From Wuchereria bancrofti (Eukaryota > Nematoda > Chromadorea > Rhabditida > Onchocercidae), in NCBI GenBank assembly GCA_005281725.1, contig SSBO01000012.1, positions 18,673,881-18,737,880 on the forward strand: DNA of 64,000 bases, read 5' to 3'. Both the position numbers and the translations under genes were made by a program. Position 1 is the first letter of the stretch. The number at the start of each line of letters is the position of its first letter. The notes beneath the pieces are model-generated. The model ran no database searches, was not told where the DNA came from, and saw nothing but the letters and a program-made list of their open reading frames with translations. Positions 24,098-37,405 of this stretch are shown here, one piece after another.

Positions 24098-27000
24098 ATG
24101 AGGATAAATCTATTACGACTGTTATCATTTATCAGTTTACTTATCACAACAAAAACACAACGATCAGTTATTATAACACAGTGGCTTGGTAAGGGTACAA
24201 GAAATGTTAAACATGAAACTACCGCCAATAATATTCTCGATAGCGATGGTAAATTTAGTATTATTTTTATTATTAATACAAAGTTAATCAAAATAAATGT
24301 GCAATCTTATTTGTGACAATATTTTATTTAGTTCGAAATATTCTTAATAAAAGTTATTTTAAGGAAAGAAAAGAGACCATACAATAAAATATAACAAACA
24401 CTTTGGTTTTAAGAATAATTTCAGGAAATATTATTCCACAAACATCAAATGGAAGGAAAGATGTGAACGATAGAATGATTTATGATTGTACTGATATTAT
24501 GGGAAAAATACGACAAGACGGTGAAGAGTATGAGCGACCAAATGGCCGCTTTAAATATAAGTGTAATAATGGCATTGAAATTATTACAGGTTAATTTTAC
24601 TGTTAAAAAATTTAGCGTATGTTAAGTCAATAAAACAAAAGTTTTGAAAAGATGCAAAAAGAAAGAAATGTTTAGGCAGCTATATTGTGCCTTTTAAGTT
24701 GAAATTACAAATTTCAGTAGAGTTATGTCAAGTAATAAAATAAATGAAGACTAAATACGCTAATAATATTTTTAGTTAAAATAATTTTATAGTCTTTGAT
24801 TCTATTTCGAAAAAGAAAAAAACAGTCAGTTGACGTTTTTTAAAAATGATAAAAATATATCTCATAGCAATAATGCAAGTGTAAAATTTAGTGGTGCAAA
24901 TAGTATCGATCAGGAATAGCGTACTTTAGAGGGAAAATCATTAGTTATACTAACAATAAGAAAATCATCTGAAAGGATAGTCAACATTTGTTTAAAAACT
25001 AGAAAATTATCATAGCTTCATTCTACTATCAATAAAATGTTTTGTGCAGTTCAAATAACATCAATTAAAAATAGCATATCTACTCATAATTTAAGATAAT
25101 AATCGAAGAATCAAATTGTTTCCTAATTTTTATACTATTAAAATTGCTTAGCTTTTTATACTATTAAAATTGCTTAGTTTAACATTTAATCAAACATTTT
25201 TCACTGAAAACAATAGTAATATTTATTTTTTCCTTTTTACAGCTTGTATCGGTTCTGAACGAACTTCTAAAGCAATAATAAAAGTTGGTGAAACATTGAC
25301 TAAGGATGGGTTTTGGCATAAATGTATTCACCATCCAAATAATGAAACAGCAATTTACACAGAAGGAATCATTTTTTAAATAATTGATCTCTAATGAATA
25401 CTTAGTTTTACTATTTAATTTAATTTTTAATCAATCTTTAATTTTGCTATTTGATTTAATTTATCATTATGTTCTTCGTTTTCTTGTTTTTTTTTTTTAA
25501 CTGCTTTACAAATATCATTTGCCTCATAATGTCCCACCATATTTTTTTTAAATTTATCACGATTCATTCTGAAATACTAATTAATTATCATTCATTTTTG
25601 AAATCATTGAATTAATTAGTGCTTATTAATAACAGATATTATTATTATTGTTATTATTATTACAGAAACTGCTTGTAACGTAAATGATAAATTATATCAC
25701 ATTGATGATGAAATACGATCCGAATTTTTTTTGATGAAATGCAAAGAAAATGGTTATAAAATAATTGGTGAATATTAAAAGTTTAATTTAATTTTAAGTT
25801 AATATATTTTAAACGAAATATTCATTTAATTAATAGGATATATTGTTGCACACTTGGAGATACAAATCTTTAAAGTTTAAAAAAATTTTTTTTCGAAAAA
25901 TCTTTGAAAACATTTTTTGATATACATATACATATACAAATACATAACATATTCAGGCTGTTATTATACTGATAAAAATAAGAAGGTAATAGACATGAAA
26001 CCAGGTACAATATCTGAAACGAATGATACGATACATCATTGTGAAGACAATAACAATAACATACAGTACTATACAACAGGTGTTCAATCTTTCATTGACT
26101 TAATTTAACAGTTATTAAAATTTGGAAGACAAATTGAAATAGAAAAAATCAAATTGGAAACTTGTAAAATAAATAAGCTTTTTCTTTTTGTTGTTTTTAA
26201 TTATTCCAGAATTTTTGATTAAATCTGTGAAGTAATTTTGAATTTTCTGATGTTATAGCAATTGGTTGTGTGAAATATGGCAATAAACATAAGGAAGGCG
26301 AAAATTTTGCACGAAATCATTTACGTTATGAATGTAAAAATGGAATGGTTGATATTATTGGTAAAATTTTGTGACTTTCTAGTTAAAAAAAGGAAAAAAA
26401 GCTTTTGTCTAAAAAAACTTTGAATAAAATCTTTGTAAAATTAACTTAAATTGATGAAATTTTTTCAATTATTCCATATTTAGGAAAAAACTTTTGATTT
26501 TATAATTAACATGGAGTTTATATTTGTATTTAAAAATTTTGAAATTTTTACTGTAAATTTAGGTTGCTATATGGATGAAATAGGACGAAATATTGAAATT
26601 GGCGATATTATTGTTGAAAAACATATGCTATATAAATGCTCTTTGTAGGTTTTATTGGGAAATTTGTAAAATTCAAGCAATGTTTGGATTTTAAATAAAA
26701 TTTAATAAGAGAGAAAAAAAGATGGATGACAGTTTCTTAACAATCAATTTACAGTATAAATAATGAGAAAAATTAGTTTCACTAAATAAATTATTTGGTA
26801 ATATTAACATGATAAACTAATATCAGATGGCAATGATATTATTGTCACTGAATATTCAAATTATCATATATTCAGTGGAAATTTTCGAATAACGGTAATT
26901 AATAAGAGTTTTGCAGAATTTTATTTATAGTGAGAATGGTGAAGTAAAGTATGAACAATATCCTTGTGGATTGAATGGTACACCATCGTGTGAAATTTCA

Positions 27001-27592
27001 CAAAGACAACAAGGACCAATTAAAAAGCCAACAATATCTGAGCCTAGTCCAAGGTTTGGAGCATTTAGTATTGCGCAGGTAAGGACTTTAATTTAGTATT
27101 CATTCTCATAAACATACTGCGCTATTTTATCACTAAAAAAATAAAAAGCGGAAGCATTTCTGAAATTTACCATTTCATTATCCATCGTTTTGTGCTTTTC
27201 ACATATCTAACTGTTAGTTTAGTAAGAGTATGATAACAATATTATAAAATGAATTCGTTTAAGCTAGTGAAGCATATGATAATGCAGTTAAATGATGAGA
27301 GCAATTATTACGACATCATTGTTTCTCTATGTAATAATATTTCAATTAGTTATAATTTGCTTTTTCGAGGTGATAAAAATAATATTAAATGGATAAATTA
27401 AAGTTTAAAATTTACATATCAGTTAATGAAGCTTTCAATAATTTTCCATTGCAGATTCTCTTTTTTTTCTTCTGTGAAATTTTACTCATGTTATGGAAAA
27501 AATTTTGTGTCAATTAATTTTGTTTTCCTTAAATTAATTTTCAGTATATTAATCGAGGCAATGATAAGGTTATAACAATTCGAATGGAATGA
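24098..27592 (+). CDS. Secreted MIG-18-like Cys-repeat protein
   Basis: Exon 1 (24098-24248) encodes a signal peptide (MRINLLRLLSFISLLITT). Exons at 24425-24589, 25243-25379, 25666-25767, 25957-26079, 26259-26360 and 26563-26644 each encode one short repeat. Its pattern is C, about 8 residues, a Gly or charged turn, an aromatic or Arg, x-x-C, then a hydrophobic end at a phase-1 intron, as in YDCTDIMG...FKYKCNNGIEIIT and IGCVKYGN...LRYECKNGMVDII. Exon 26931-27078 adds YEQYPCGLNGTPSCEI and a Pro/Ser linker; exon 27545-27592 ends VITIRME. This fits the fibronectin-I-like repeats of the nematode MIG-18 family, extracellular proteins acting in basement-membrane remodelling. Exon 25243-25379 has no donor and reads into TAA, so it looks like an alternative end. 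Family assignment is by pattern only. Confidence 0.6.
25127..25177. repeat. Tandem duplication of a 26-bp unit
   Basis: TTTTTATACTATTAAAATTG followed by CTTAG occurs twice, head to tail, with period 26. It lies in the intron just upstream of the exon at 25243. Confidence 0.8.
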
Positions 27593-27923
27593 AATTGGAA
27601 TTGAATACATTACCTTCCCGCAACATTTAGCTAATCCTTAGTGCAACTATATTTTATAAGATCTTTTGTTTTTGATATCATTGCAAATTACAAGCACTTA
27701 AAAAGCATTTGGAATAATTTTATTCGGAAAAAATAAAATATTTTTACAATATTAATCAAACAACAATCATCTATGATATTACTGTCAATAAATCTTTTAT
27801 GTAATGCAAACAAATAATTTACCATGCAGATAACAGTAAGCAAACAATTAGAACTATCTTTTTCAATGGAAATTTTATAGCTTCAGCAAGGGTTGGTCCT
27901 TTCCATGATAAACCAGGGGAAAC

Positions 27924-30879
27924 TTATATGGGTATGCAACCATTATTTACAGGATTAAATCCTAATTTACATACACAACTATAGGAACCTTTCAAATTAA
28001 CGCTTTCCCAATTTTCTGAAAAAAATTATGTCAGTGTTGTCATTAAATGATAATAATTATCAATGGTAATTACTATTTATTGTTGACAACACTTGAATAA
28101 TAACATTATGTTGTTTTACATAAAATGACTAATTTAAAAATTCAATTAAAAAAAGAAAAATTAAATTGGGAAAACTTACCACCGTGTGTTTGTACGCAAT
28201 TCATATACAACCATTTATTAATATCCACACGTTTATTCACATCAAATCTGTAAACAAAAAGTTAAAACAATCAATTTTACAAACAGCTGTATATAATTAA
28301 AGTCATGAATACCAAATTAAAAAGAGCAAAATCAATTCCACTTTGAATAATTTTTAGAATAACAACTAGTAATGTAAAATAGTGCGAAATTTAAATAATG
28401 GTGTAAACAAATAAGCAAATTGAAGTGACATCATTGTATTTTCCATAAATAAAAAAGACAGTTCTATTCATTTACCAAAATATATATCCCGGCTCGGCAC
28501 AATCACATGAGACATTCCATAAATTCCGATACATTCCGGCAAAGTCTTCATTATAACTTGATTTCAATACACAAGTACCATTTCCTAGGCATGGTGACGG
28601 ATTACAACCATTTACACAAAAACTAAAAGTTATTGCAGTTCATATAGTAACAAAATTATTACAGTATTTTAAAATCAACTTGTACAATAAGCAGGAATCG
28701 GCTAAAATATAGTTTTACCTTGATTTTGCGCATCGAAAGAGTTTCATATCAAAAGATCCTAATGTTATATGCGTAGTTTGATTGAATGTAAAATTTCTGG
28801 CTAATGCTTGACTAGGCCGCCACTATAGTTATAACTTTTGTTTAACTTTTAAAAAGACGAAATACTCTACTTTATAATAAAAATGATTTAAATAATTTTT
28901 TGGAATAATTTAAATAAAACTGAAAAAATTAAAATTATAATAAACCAAAATAAAAAAATTTTATAAAAGTAATTTTAGATAATTAATTTTAAAAACTTTG
29001 GACTTACAATATATTCTTCTTTTTCATTCGCCCCTTCATTTTCCGTAATTTCTCCCCATAAAAAAATAGTTTCAGTTTAGAGAAACATAAAAATTTTAGT
29101 AAACAATTTACAAATATATAATTTATATCAAATATATAAATTTATTATTTCAAAATAAGAATTGGCATAATAGATGATAACGTTGCAATTCAGATTCTTC
29201 CATCATTTTTATTTTGTCAATGCCGTAAATTATTAGCTTAAATATTACAGAAGCTGTAAACAGAAGATTTAAATAAAAAAAAATTCGTAATTACAATTTG
29301 AAAAGACGAATGATTAGGTCAGATAATAAATTCAAGTAATTTAATCATTTGCTTATTTTTCCTTCGATGTCAGCAGTGATAATTATGATAAAGCGTTTTG
29401 ATAATTACTAACAACGGATGTAACAATCTGTTGAACATTGCAATATGGTAGTTTTTTTAGAATGCTAATACTATTCATTGTCACCCAGCACAACAAATAA
29501 ATAGCAGAAAAATCATAGTCAAATATTTCATGATAAACTAATGGCGAACTTTCACTTTTCCTTAATTACAATAATATTATTCTAGTTATAGCAATACTTA
29601 AGCAATGGTAAACAAGAATTTAGAAATGGAAACGAAAAATTGATCTTTTTGAAATTTAAATTTAAAATTTAAGAGAAAAAATAGAAAATAGATATTTAAT
29701 TAAAACAAATTATTCAGCATATCATAACATGCAATGGCTAAATCAGTTTGAATTTTCCCTAATAAAAAATGTAAAAGAATAGTAATAGAACTTATAATAA
29801 ATTCATCATAAGTAACGGATGTAAAAAAAATACATTACGCTTTTTAATATCATTCCAGATACTATCAATACATGACTGAAACAAGCATCATTTTATTTAG
29901 TTTCGAATTAATTATATTTTTATTTAATCATCAGTTGCTCCAATTAAATCAAATAATCAGACTTAATATAGAAATAATCTGTCAAATTTCAACGATTTCT
30001 AGCACAACTTTTTAATATTTCCAGTTGTATTCCCGAATTATCATATTTTAAATTATGATCCTTTATTAGTTGAAATCAAAATCATGACATTCCACGTGAT
30101 AAGTTGACGATCAACTTATCATCACCTTTATAACTAGGCCAAATTAGTGGTGTTAAAAGAATGCTTGAAGAAGATAAACAAAATGCTAATCAGACGAAAC
30201 AATATTTAAATTGTTATAATAAATCCTTCATCAATCATAAATTTGAAGATGAAAAATAATAATTCCGAAATATGCTTAAATAACAAATTTTCTTAATTTG
30301 TCAACGAATCTAGCGTAAAATTGGTTCAGACTATTATTAGAAGTAAGCAATAAATAAAGCACAATCATTTGTAATTTACAACTATTTCATTTAAAAACAT
30401 TAAACCCTTGAATGCATATTTCACGAAAATCATTAGAAAAATTATTTAATAAATTGCATAAATTGCAAAAGAATATATAAAATTACTATGCGTAGTGGAT
30501 GGCTGTTCAATCCAATTCGATAAATTCGAGAATAAAATGCAAGTTGATCAAGAATATTCATATATTATTATATGCCTCTATAGGCGCTCGATTTTATCTC
30601 ACTTAAAATTTAATATTTTCTTCACATATTTTCTTAATATTTTCTCATCGATTTTATCTTACTTAAAATTTAAAAAATATTGAAATTAAATTCAGTGTTA
30701 ATTAATAAAAACATTTAATAAATTGCATGAAAACATACATACCTTGCGTAGTTTTTAAGTAATGTTTGATTAAAATCGCTTAAAAAAGCCTTTTCTTTTC
30801 TATGTTCAATAGATGTTAAATTGCGCAGTGTCAACAATAAAACAAATGATAGTTTAAGACTGAAATGACCGTTCATCAT
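27924..30879 (-). CDS. Secreted EGF-like protein, with an in-frame stop at one junction
   Basis: Exon 1 (30743-30879) starts with a signal peptide (MMNGHFSLKLSFVLLLTL). Later exons: about 29008-29059 (start uncertain), 28719-28822, 28476-28622, 28180-28247 and 27924-28015. The 28476 exon has an EGF-like module: CNPSPCLGNGTC, then WNVSCDCAEPGY. The last two exons build a calcium-binding-EGF-like module (DINKWLYMNC, then GSYSCVCKLGFNPVNNGC) ending CIPI and TAA at 27924. Most phases agree, but exon 1 does not fit the next visible exon, so one exon between 29.06 and 30.74 kb is probably missing. The 28476/28247 junction creates TGA in frame (..YIF, TG+A, FDVNKR..), as does reading on without splicing. 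The gene is convergent with the MIG-18-like gene, 332 bp between stops. Confidence 0.55.
29060..30742. other. Putative large intron of the EGF-like gene
   Basis: AT-rich, with at least one unlocated small exon expected from the phase mismatch. A 70-bp imperfect tandem duplication around TCGATTTTATCTTACTTAAA lies at about 30586-30675. No other gene is supported. Confidence 0.4.
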
Positions 30880-31691
30880 TCTTCAATTCAATTAGTATTT
30901 TCATTTTTATCAGTGGGAATAAACGAAAACGAACAATTCTTCCTCACTTGAAATTTTTTTCTTTTTTTACATTTAGGAAAAAAAACATAAGGGAATGATA
31001 TGATTGAGGATGGATAGAAATGAGTCATTTTATCGTTAATCAAATCCATTTATACAAAAGAAAAAGAAAAAAATAATTTATTAATAAGTATTGAAACAAT
31101 AAAGAATAAAAAATACGTAACGATTGTATCTGAAAGCCTTTCAGTTCTTTGCTGAAAAAAAATTTTTAAATTTTAATTAAATATTTAATCATTTTAATTC
31201 ACTAATTAATTTAAAATTTTCATTTTCCAATATTTTCAATACATTCAGCTATCTGATTGTTTTCAGTCAAAACCATTAGGACAATAGCATTCGTTTCCTT
31301 ATGGATATAGTTTTCAATTTGAATTCCAAATTTTATTTATTCTTTCGATTATTTTGCTCCTCAATTTCGTATGAATTTTCACAAGCTATTTTTAAACAAT
31401 TGTTTTTGTAAGTTCAGCACTTCAGTGCAGCATTGCCTCATTTAAACAAATATTAAATCCGCTATTTTCTTTTGCAATAAAATTGCTATTTAAATAACTG
31501 ATAAATTGAAAATATTCAAAAAATTTTTGAATAAAAATTTCAAAAATGCAAATATGCAAATTTATGGAATGTAAGATTTGAATGTTAGGAATGTAAATAT
31601 TGAAAATATGAATGGTATAAAAGACTTATTGTCATTTCTAAATTCATTTGTTTTAATAACCATTATTAGTTGTGGGTAAATTTCAATTAAG
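30880..31691. other. Divergent promoter region
   Basis: This stretch separates the minus-strand EGF-like gene from the plus-strand small gene, so it should hold both promoters. A canonical TATAAAAG lies at 31616-31623, 69 bp before the ATG of the small gene. Otherwise AT-rich and unmarked. Confidence 0.4.
31616..31623 (+). promoter_or_regulatory. TATA-box-like TATAAAAG
   Basis: Perfect TATA consensus 69 bp upstream of the ATG at 31692. It may direct the small two-exon gene. An AATTTCAATTAAG immediately before the ATG could alternatively be a trans-splice acceptor. Confidence 0.35.
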
Positions 31692-31983
31692 ATGGATGAA
31701 AAGAGACGTAAATCATTCGTGAACAAAATGAAGAAGCTAATATCTCTCTCTGTAATCGCTAATTTTCTTTTCGTTTTTTTTTAAATTTTTATTAACCATT
31801 TATTTTGTAATGATTTTATTTATTTTACAGAGAGAAAGAAATCGAACAAGACAAATCATTGAATCCGATTCACAGCGAAATAAACACAGTATTTCATGCT
31901 TTTTTTGTTTTATTCATGTCTTTCCCGAAAATGAACGATTTACCGAATATGCGTTAAGCAACTTTTGCTATCTGATTGATTGA
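31692..31983 (+). CDS. Small basic protein, two exons, about 70 aa
   Basis: Exon 1 (31692-31751) encodes MDEKRRKSFVNKMKKLISLS and ends at CTCTCT|GTAATC. Exon 2 (31831-31983) follows a TATTTTACAG acceptor in the same phase and encodes RERNRTRQIIESDSQRNKHS, a short Cys/Phe-rich hydrophobic stretch (ISCFFCFIHVF), and a C-terminus ending CYLID before TGA. The first 40 residues are strongly basic. A TATA box lies upstream. I do not recognise the family; it could also be an upstream exon set of a longer transcript, or a non-coding transcript with a chance frame. Confidence 0.4.
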
Positions 31984-32347
31984 TCGTTTCTTATTCCATT
32001 ATTTGTAAAGTTTTGCAAAGGAAAAAACACGAAATTTCCTACTAAAATTTATGAATTAAAATCGGAAAAAAATATTTTTACCTATGTGAAATATGTAAAA
32101 ACTTCGACCGTCCCTTTCATTAAAACGATAACTTATTTTGTCGCATTACTTGTTCTTCTAGCTTTTTCGTCAGTCTCAAACTTTCTCCCATTTCCTTCTT
32201 TTTCATTTGTTCATTTGTTTTAATGATAATTTTTACTTAATTTTGTTCAAAAGCATGTTTTTACTGAAACTGAAAGAAATTAAAAGAAGTAAATCTGAAA
32301 TGAAATTATTTAATTTTAGTCAAAGGCATTACGCTTGACTATAAAAA

Positions 32348-35300
32348 ATGAAAACGATTTCAGCTGCAACTCAAAGGATATCAACTAAAAAGTTGGCAAA
32401 GCCTTCTCCGTCACCTGCACTTACACATCGACTATACTGTGCCAAAGTAAGTAGAGAGAAGCTTCACACGAAACAATCGCGCAAACAAACTAAACGTGTT
32501 GACAATGAGAATCAAAATGTTGCTAAGGTAATATGAAATTTGAATCCTTTCATGAAATTATTTGCTTTAATCTTAAATAGCCTTAAAGAAATTGCTATTA
32601 AACGTCTACTTAATTTAGTACTTTAATTTATATTGCTATCTGATTAAATATTGTTCAACTGATATTGCATTTGACCTAACATTGATAAAAATAATAGGAT
32701 TGTAATGATTAGATAAAACGAGCACTTAATGATAACAGAGCAACACTAATAAATAAAATTTGATTGATCGTCAATGATAAATAATTACATTACATTAGTT
32801 AATTTAAATTGAATTCGGTTCCAGTTAGTAATTAATTTATATTATTATCTTATTATATAGTGTTGAATTGATATTGTTACTTGACTTAATATTGATTGAA
32901 GAGAGTAGTACTGAAAAGGAAAAGTACGTATGCAGAAAAGATTAAAATGATTTGAAGCAGATTTATAACAAAAATAAATTAAAATGCTCATTTAGCAATT
33001 CACTAGAGATCAAACGTATACTTATTTGCTTCTTCATTAATTCATTCATTTCACTGATTATATTTAAATTTTTCCGATAAAATTTCTTAAGAATTATCAG
33101 TTAATCTTTATCACTTATTACAGGTTAAAAAGTCGCCTAAAACAATTAAAAGTAAAACAGACAAGAGCAAATTTTCATTAGATGAAAGACAAAAAGAAAC
33201 GTTTGTCAAATTTATTAATGTAAATTAACAAATATATTGTTTTTTTTTTTTGTTATTACTAAATATTTGTTTGAAATTTTAAAACTTTTGAAAGGATTTC
33301 TTTTGAAACTATAAGTCGAACAATATTAATCTAGGAAGTTTACGATCTTGGTGTAAACGGACTGGTGCAACAATTTGTGGATCAAGTTAGCACGTATAAG
33401 CCTGATAATGATCAGTACGACGCTTTCAAAAGAAATCCTAAACGGAATCGATATAAATGTAATTTCGATAAACTTTGTCATTTTATGAAAAATGAATCTA
33501 ACATTTATCATTTAAGTGATGATATAACTGGGATATGATTAAGTAGACTAAAAACATATGATGCTTTTAATGACTATTTTTTAATACATGACTAATAACT
33601 CAATAACATTATTTATTGCAATTGCACACTGATTGCTTCTACAATTATCATTTATTACAATTACACATTGATACTACACAATATTATATTATTTTTGCAA
33701 TAACATTGATTACTTTTACAGTAACTCATTGATATTATTTGTTGCAGTTGCATACTGCTCACTCTTGCAATAGTTCATTAATTTTACTTACTATTATTCT
33801 TTAAGTAACAAAATCTTCATTGCCTTTCTCTAAATTTTATCTCTTCTGTTTATTAATCATACATAACTAATTTTTACTGATATAATATTCCATCAAATAA
33901 TCTAATAATTTTCACGATAGGTATCCAATGTTTGGATAATACACGGGTAATTTTAAAACAGGAGCAAGATTACATTCATGCAAATTATGTAACTAGCAAA
34001 TATCTTTTGAATCAATTCATTTGTACACAGGTAAACGCGGAACAAAATAAGTTATCCTACTTTTCATTTTCAAGTATATATGCAAAGAAGAAACAAAAAA
34101 CGAGTAACTTTGCAATTCACTAATAAAATTTCCATTTAATGCATTAAATAGTATCAGAAATTTCACCAGCATTATAAATATTTAACAGATTACAAAAATG
34201 AAAATATTAGTCGAATATAAATTTTGCAATTTTATATTCATTAGATTATGTATTACGAAATAGCTTGTCATATGAAAATTATTCCATAATTTATACAAGA
34301 AATTCATTACTATAAGTTCTCATTTCATGAAGTTATTATTTTTTGCTTTAATACAATATAAATTACTACAAGGCACCAATGAGATCAACAGTAAATGATT
34401 TCTGGATAATGGTAATGCAAGAAAATGTTCGTTATATCATTATGCTTTGTAATTTGGTTGAAAGTGGTAAAAAAAAATGTCACACATATTATCCCACTGA
34501 AGTAGGCTCAAAAATCGAATTTAATGGTATCATTATTTTAAAGTATAAATGATAAATTTATGTGAATTTTATAACACGAAGATAGTTTTAAATAAAATAG
34601 CAAAAAAATATAATAATAAAAAAAGTGTAATAAAAAAGAATTGTCATAAAATTTTTCGCAAAAAAAGTAATTTCTTTTTAATAATTTTACTCCAATTATT
34701 TTTGAAATAATTCCCTCTCGTTATTATTACTAATACTATGTTATTATTATTAATTATTATTAATCGTTCTTATTTAAGCTGTAATAAAAAAATACTTCAG
34801 AAATAACAATATCAAACGTAAATGTCGATTTGCGTGATAGTAAAACAATAATATCACAATTAAAAGTTGAAAAAAATGATAACGAATTATTTGTTTCACA
34901 CGTGCTTTGGAATGATTGGTATAATTTCTCTCTTTCTCAGCTTCTCATCTTACTTTATTAATTATATTTTAACATTTTACAAATAATAATTGTTTCTCTT
35001 TCTTAAAGCTTTTCTTCACTTTGTTTCAATTCCATGACGACTATGAAGAGTTGAAATATACATATTCCTCAAGGCTTGATTATGGATATATATATTTTTT
35101 AGGCCTGATCACGGAGTACCAAGCAGTGAATTGGCACTATTTCAAATCCTTAAAATGGTACGTCGATCAAGGAAACGCCCAACTGTAATACATTGTTCAG
35201 CAGGTGTCGGTCGTACAGGTACAATTATCGCTATTGAAATGGGTCTTGAACAACTTCTTCATTGCGTACCACTGCATTTGGTTGAACTATGTAAAGAATT

Positions 35301-36010
35301 AAGAAGTACGATTTTAAATATTTCATTACCTCCATTATTAGCATGAAAATTGTAATATTTGGAAACAAAGAAAAAGTTCGTAGAATTTAAAATATTTAAT
35401 GATTTATATTGAAAATTTCTGCCATTTCAAAATCTTAAAGTTTACAGAAGTATCTACAAAAATTAAAGAATGAAAATTAAATTGTTTTCTCAAAGATTTA
35501 ATGTAAAAGTATACTATACTTCAGATATGCGTGCCTTTAGCGTGCAAACAGATTTACAATATGTTTATATTGCTAAATGTTTATTAGCTTATGCATGGTG
35601 TTGTGGGATATTTATCAATATTCCAAATCTGATTCCGGTTACTCGTCATCTTTTTTTCCTTAAGCAATCCTTTTTTGATCCGGTTTAATATTTCAAATAA
35701 TATGATTTTATATTATGCTTCAAAAAATATATGCCATATTATGTCAATCGAATAATTGCTACCATCAAAATGTTATTGATATTTGCAAAATATTTTCAAA
35801 TTTAAGAAAGTTATTTATTCACTATTCCAGAAATCAGACACATTTGATAAAAAATATAAGGAATTAATGGAAGGTCAACAACACTTAAAAGCAGTCGAAG
35901 AATCACCAAGAGACTTAATAGCAAATCAAATGACAGGTATAGTAAATAAAAAATCAAAAAGTGGTGATGAGAAGCGAGAGAAGCTAATTAACAGCGATGG
36001 TTCTGATTAA
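32348..36010 (+). CDS. Classical protein tyrosine phosphatase (non-receptor, nematode type)
   Basis: Nine exons join in phase: 32348-32527, 33124-33219, 33335-33458, 33921-34030, 34373-34526, 34801-34918, 35103-35305, 35525-35637 and 35831-36010, about 425 residues. The first 75 residues are Lys/Ser/Thr-rich. The PTP domain shows KRNRYKCI (KNRY motif), [26 protein letters not shown], the WPD loop ([12 protein letters not shown]), the P-loop [10 protein letters not shown] with catalytic Cys and Arg, and the Q-loop [11 protein letters not shown]. Every catalytic element is intact, so an active phosphotyrosine phosphatase is expected. No signal peptide or membrane segment is seen. The C-terminal tail is charged ([15 protein letters not shown]). 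The donor after the Q-loop exon is uncertain (35637 preserves the frame). Compact single-domain PTPs of this kind are expanded in nematodes, many expressed in sperm; that role is inference. Confidence 0.85.
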
Positions 36011-37405
36011 AATCTCTGTAGCTTCATTAATTAATTTTGTGATATACCTTCGAAAGCCTTTGTTACAGTAAATAATATTTGGGGATGAAATCGCTAAAGC
36101 GATATGACCATATTAGCTTTTTTTACCCTTTATCTTCATTAGTATCATAAATTGTCACTATAAAAATCACTCGCCACATTTCATATTGACCATTTATTAA
36201 TGCTTCAACAGAAGTTATCTGAATATCAGGAGAACAGATATTATCGATCTTTTCCTAATCTCATCAATTAATTCTATCCAATGCTCATACTGTTATATAT
36301 ACGATCAAACAGATTAAAAACCAAATACTCAAAATTAAATTAGAAGATCCACCGCTTCTGAATCCTTGTAGGTTTGTAATAATTTATTAAGAAGTTCAAA
36401 AGTAATAAATTGAAAGAATAAATAAGTAAATGAAGTAGGTAATAAACAAGGGTATTACCAATAGGTGTGTAGTTCTTTACAAATGTCTATACGACTAAAC
36501 CCAAATGAAAAGTTTTAAAATTAATTATCAAATTAGTGAAAAAAATAAGGTAGAAAAACCTGCTATTATCATGTAATCCAAATATTTTTCATAGTTCTAT
36601 CGACATTCAGAGATAAATAACCCTCAATATTTGGCACATAAAAAAACGATGATTTGTTTACAAGAACTTATCATAAAAATGACTGATAAAACAAATCGGT
36701 TTGTCACGGGTGTTTTAAATGGGCAGTAATAACTACTACATATTCCAAACTTATCATAAAATACTTTCAGTTCACTCATTTATATCTCAATAAATACTTA
36801 TTTATATTGAAATATTTAGATGACTGACCGTATAAAGAAATCAATAAAGACCAAAAAAAGTAAATATTACACTAATTAAAATTACATTAATTGATTCTGA
36901 CAAATTTGAATGAAATATTAATTTGCAAATGCTAAACGAAACATAATGAAAGGAATGAATAACACATAGCTTAGCGTAAAAGTAATGAATAGATGACAAG
37001 CAATAGCGAACTGTAAATTCCTTATCTTCAAGAGCTAAATCTGATAATTAGATCAAAATTGATTCTTCAATAAGTAATGCATGAAACCATTTGCAGCATA
37101 ACAATATTTCATGTTGTATCGAGGTATAGCTATGCTATCATTAAAAATAAAATAACTGAAATATTTAGACAATTCCAGATATCAAATAATTTTTGTATAG
37201 CTTTCAACCTGGCTATCAAACAGTGCAAATCTTTTTATTCAGAAAAAAAAAAAAAAATCTCCGACAGAAAAAAAGAAATGTAGAAGAATCAAATTACTTA
37301 TAATGCTGCAACGTAACCCCAAGCGCACTTCACCAAAAAAGATCCAATAGATTACGTACAAAAATCACAGACAAGATTAAAAAATTAAGATAAGACATAG
37401 ATAAA
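36011..37405. other. Convergent intergenic stretch
   Basis: Between the 3' ends of the phosphatase (plus) and vps-52 (minus). AT-rich. The open frame at 37077-37283 (plus) ends in a poly-A/Lys tract and has no family resemblance. Confidence 0.5.

Noticed and set aside
27888..27984. Plus-strand open segment that could extend the MIG-18-like gene
   Set aside because: The preceding exon already ends in TGA at 27592, the join would be out of phase, and the segment is antisense to the convincing last exon of the EGF-like gene.
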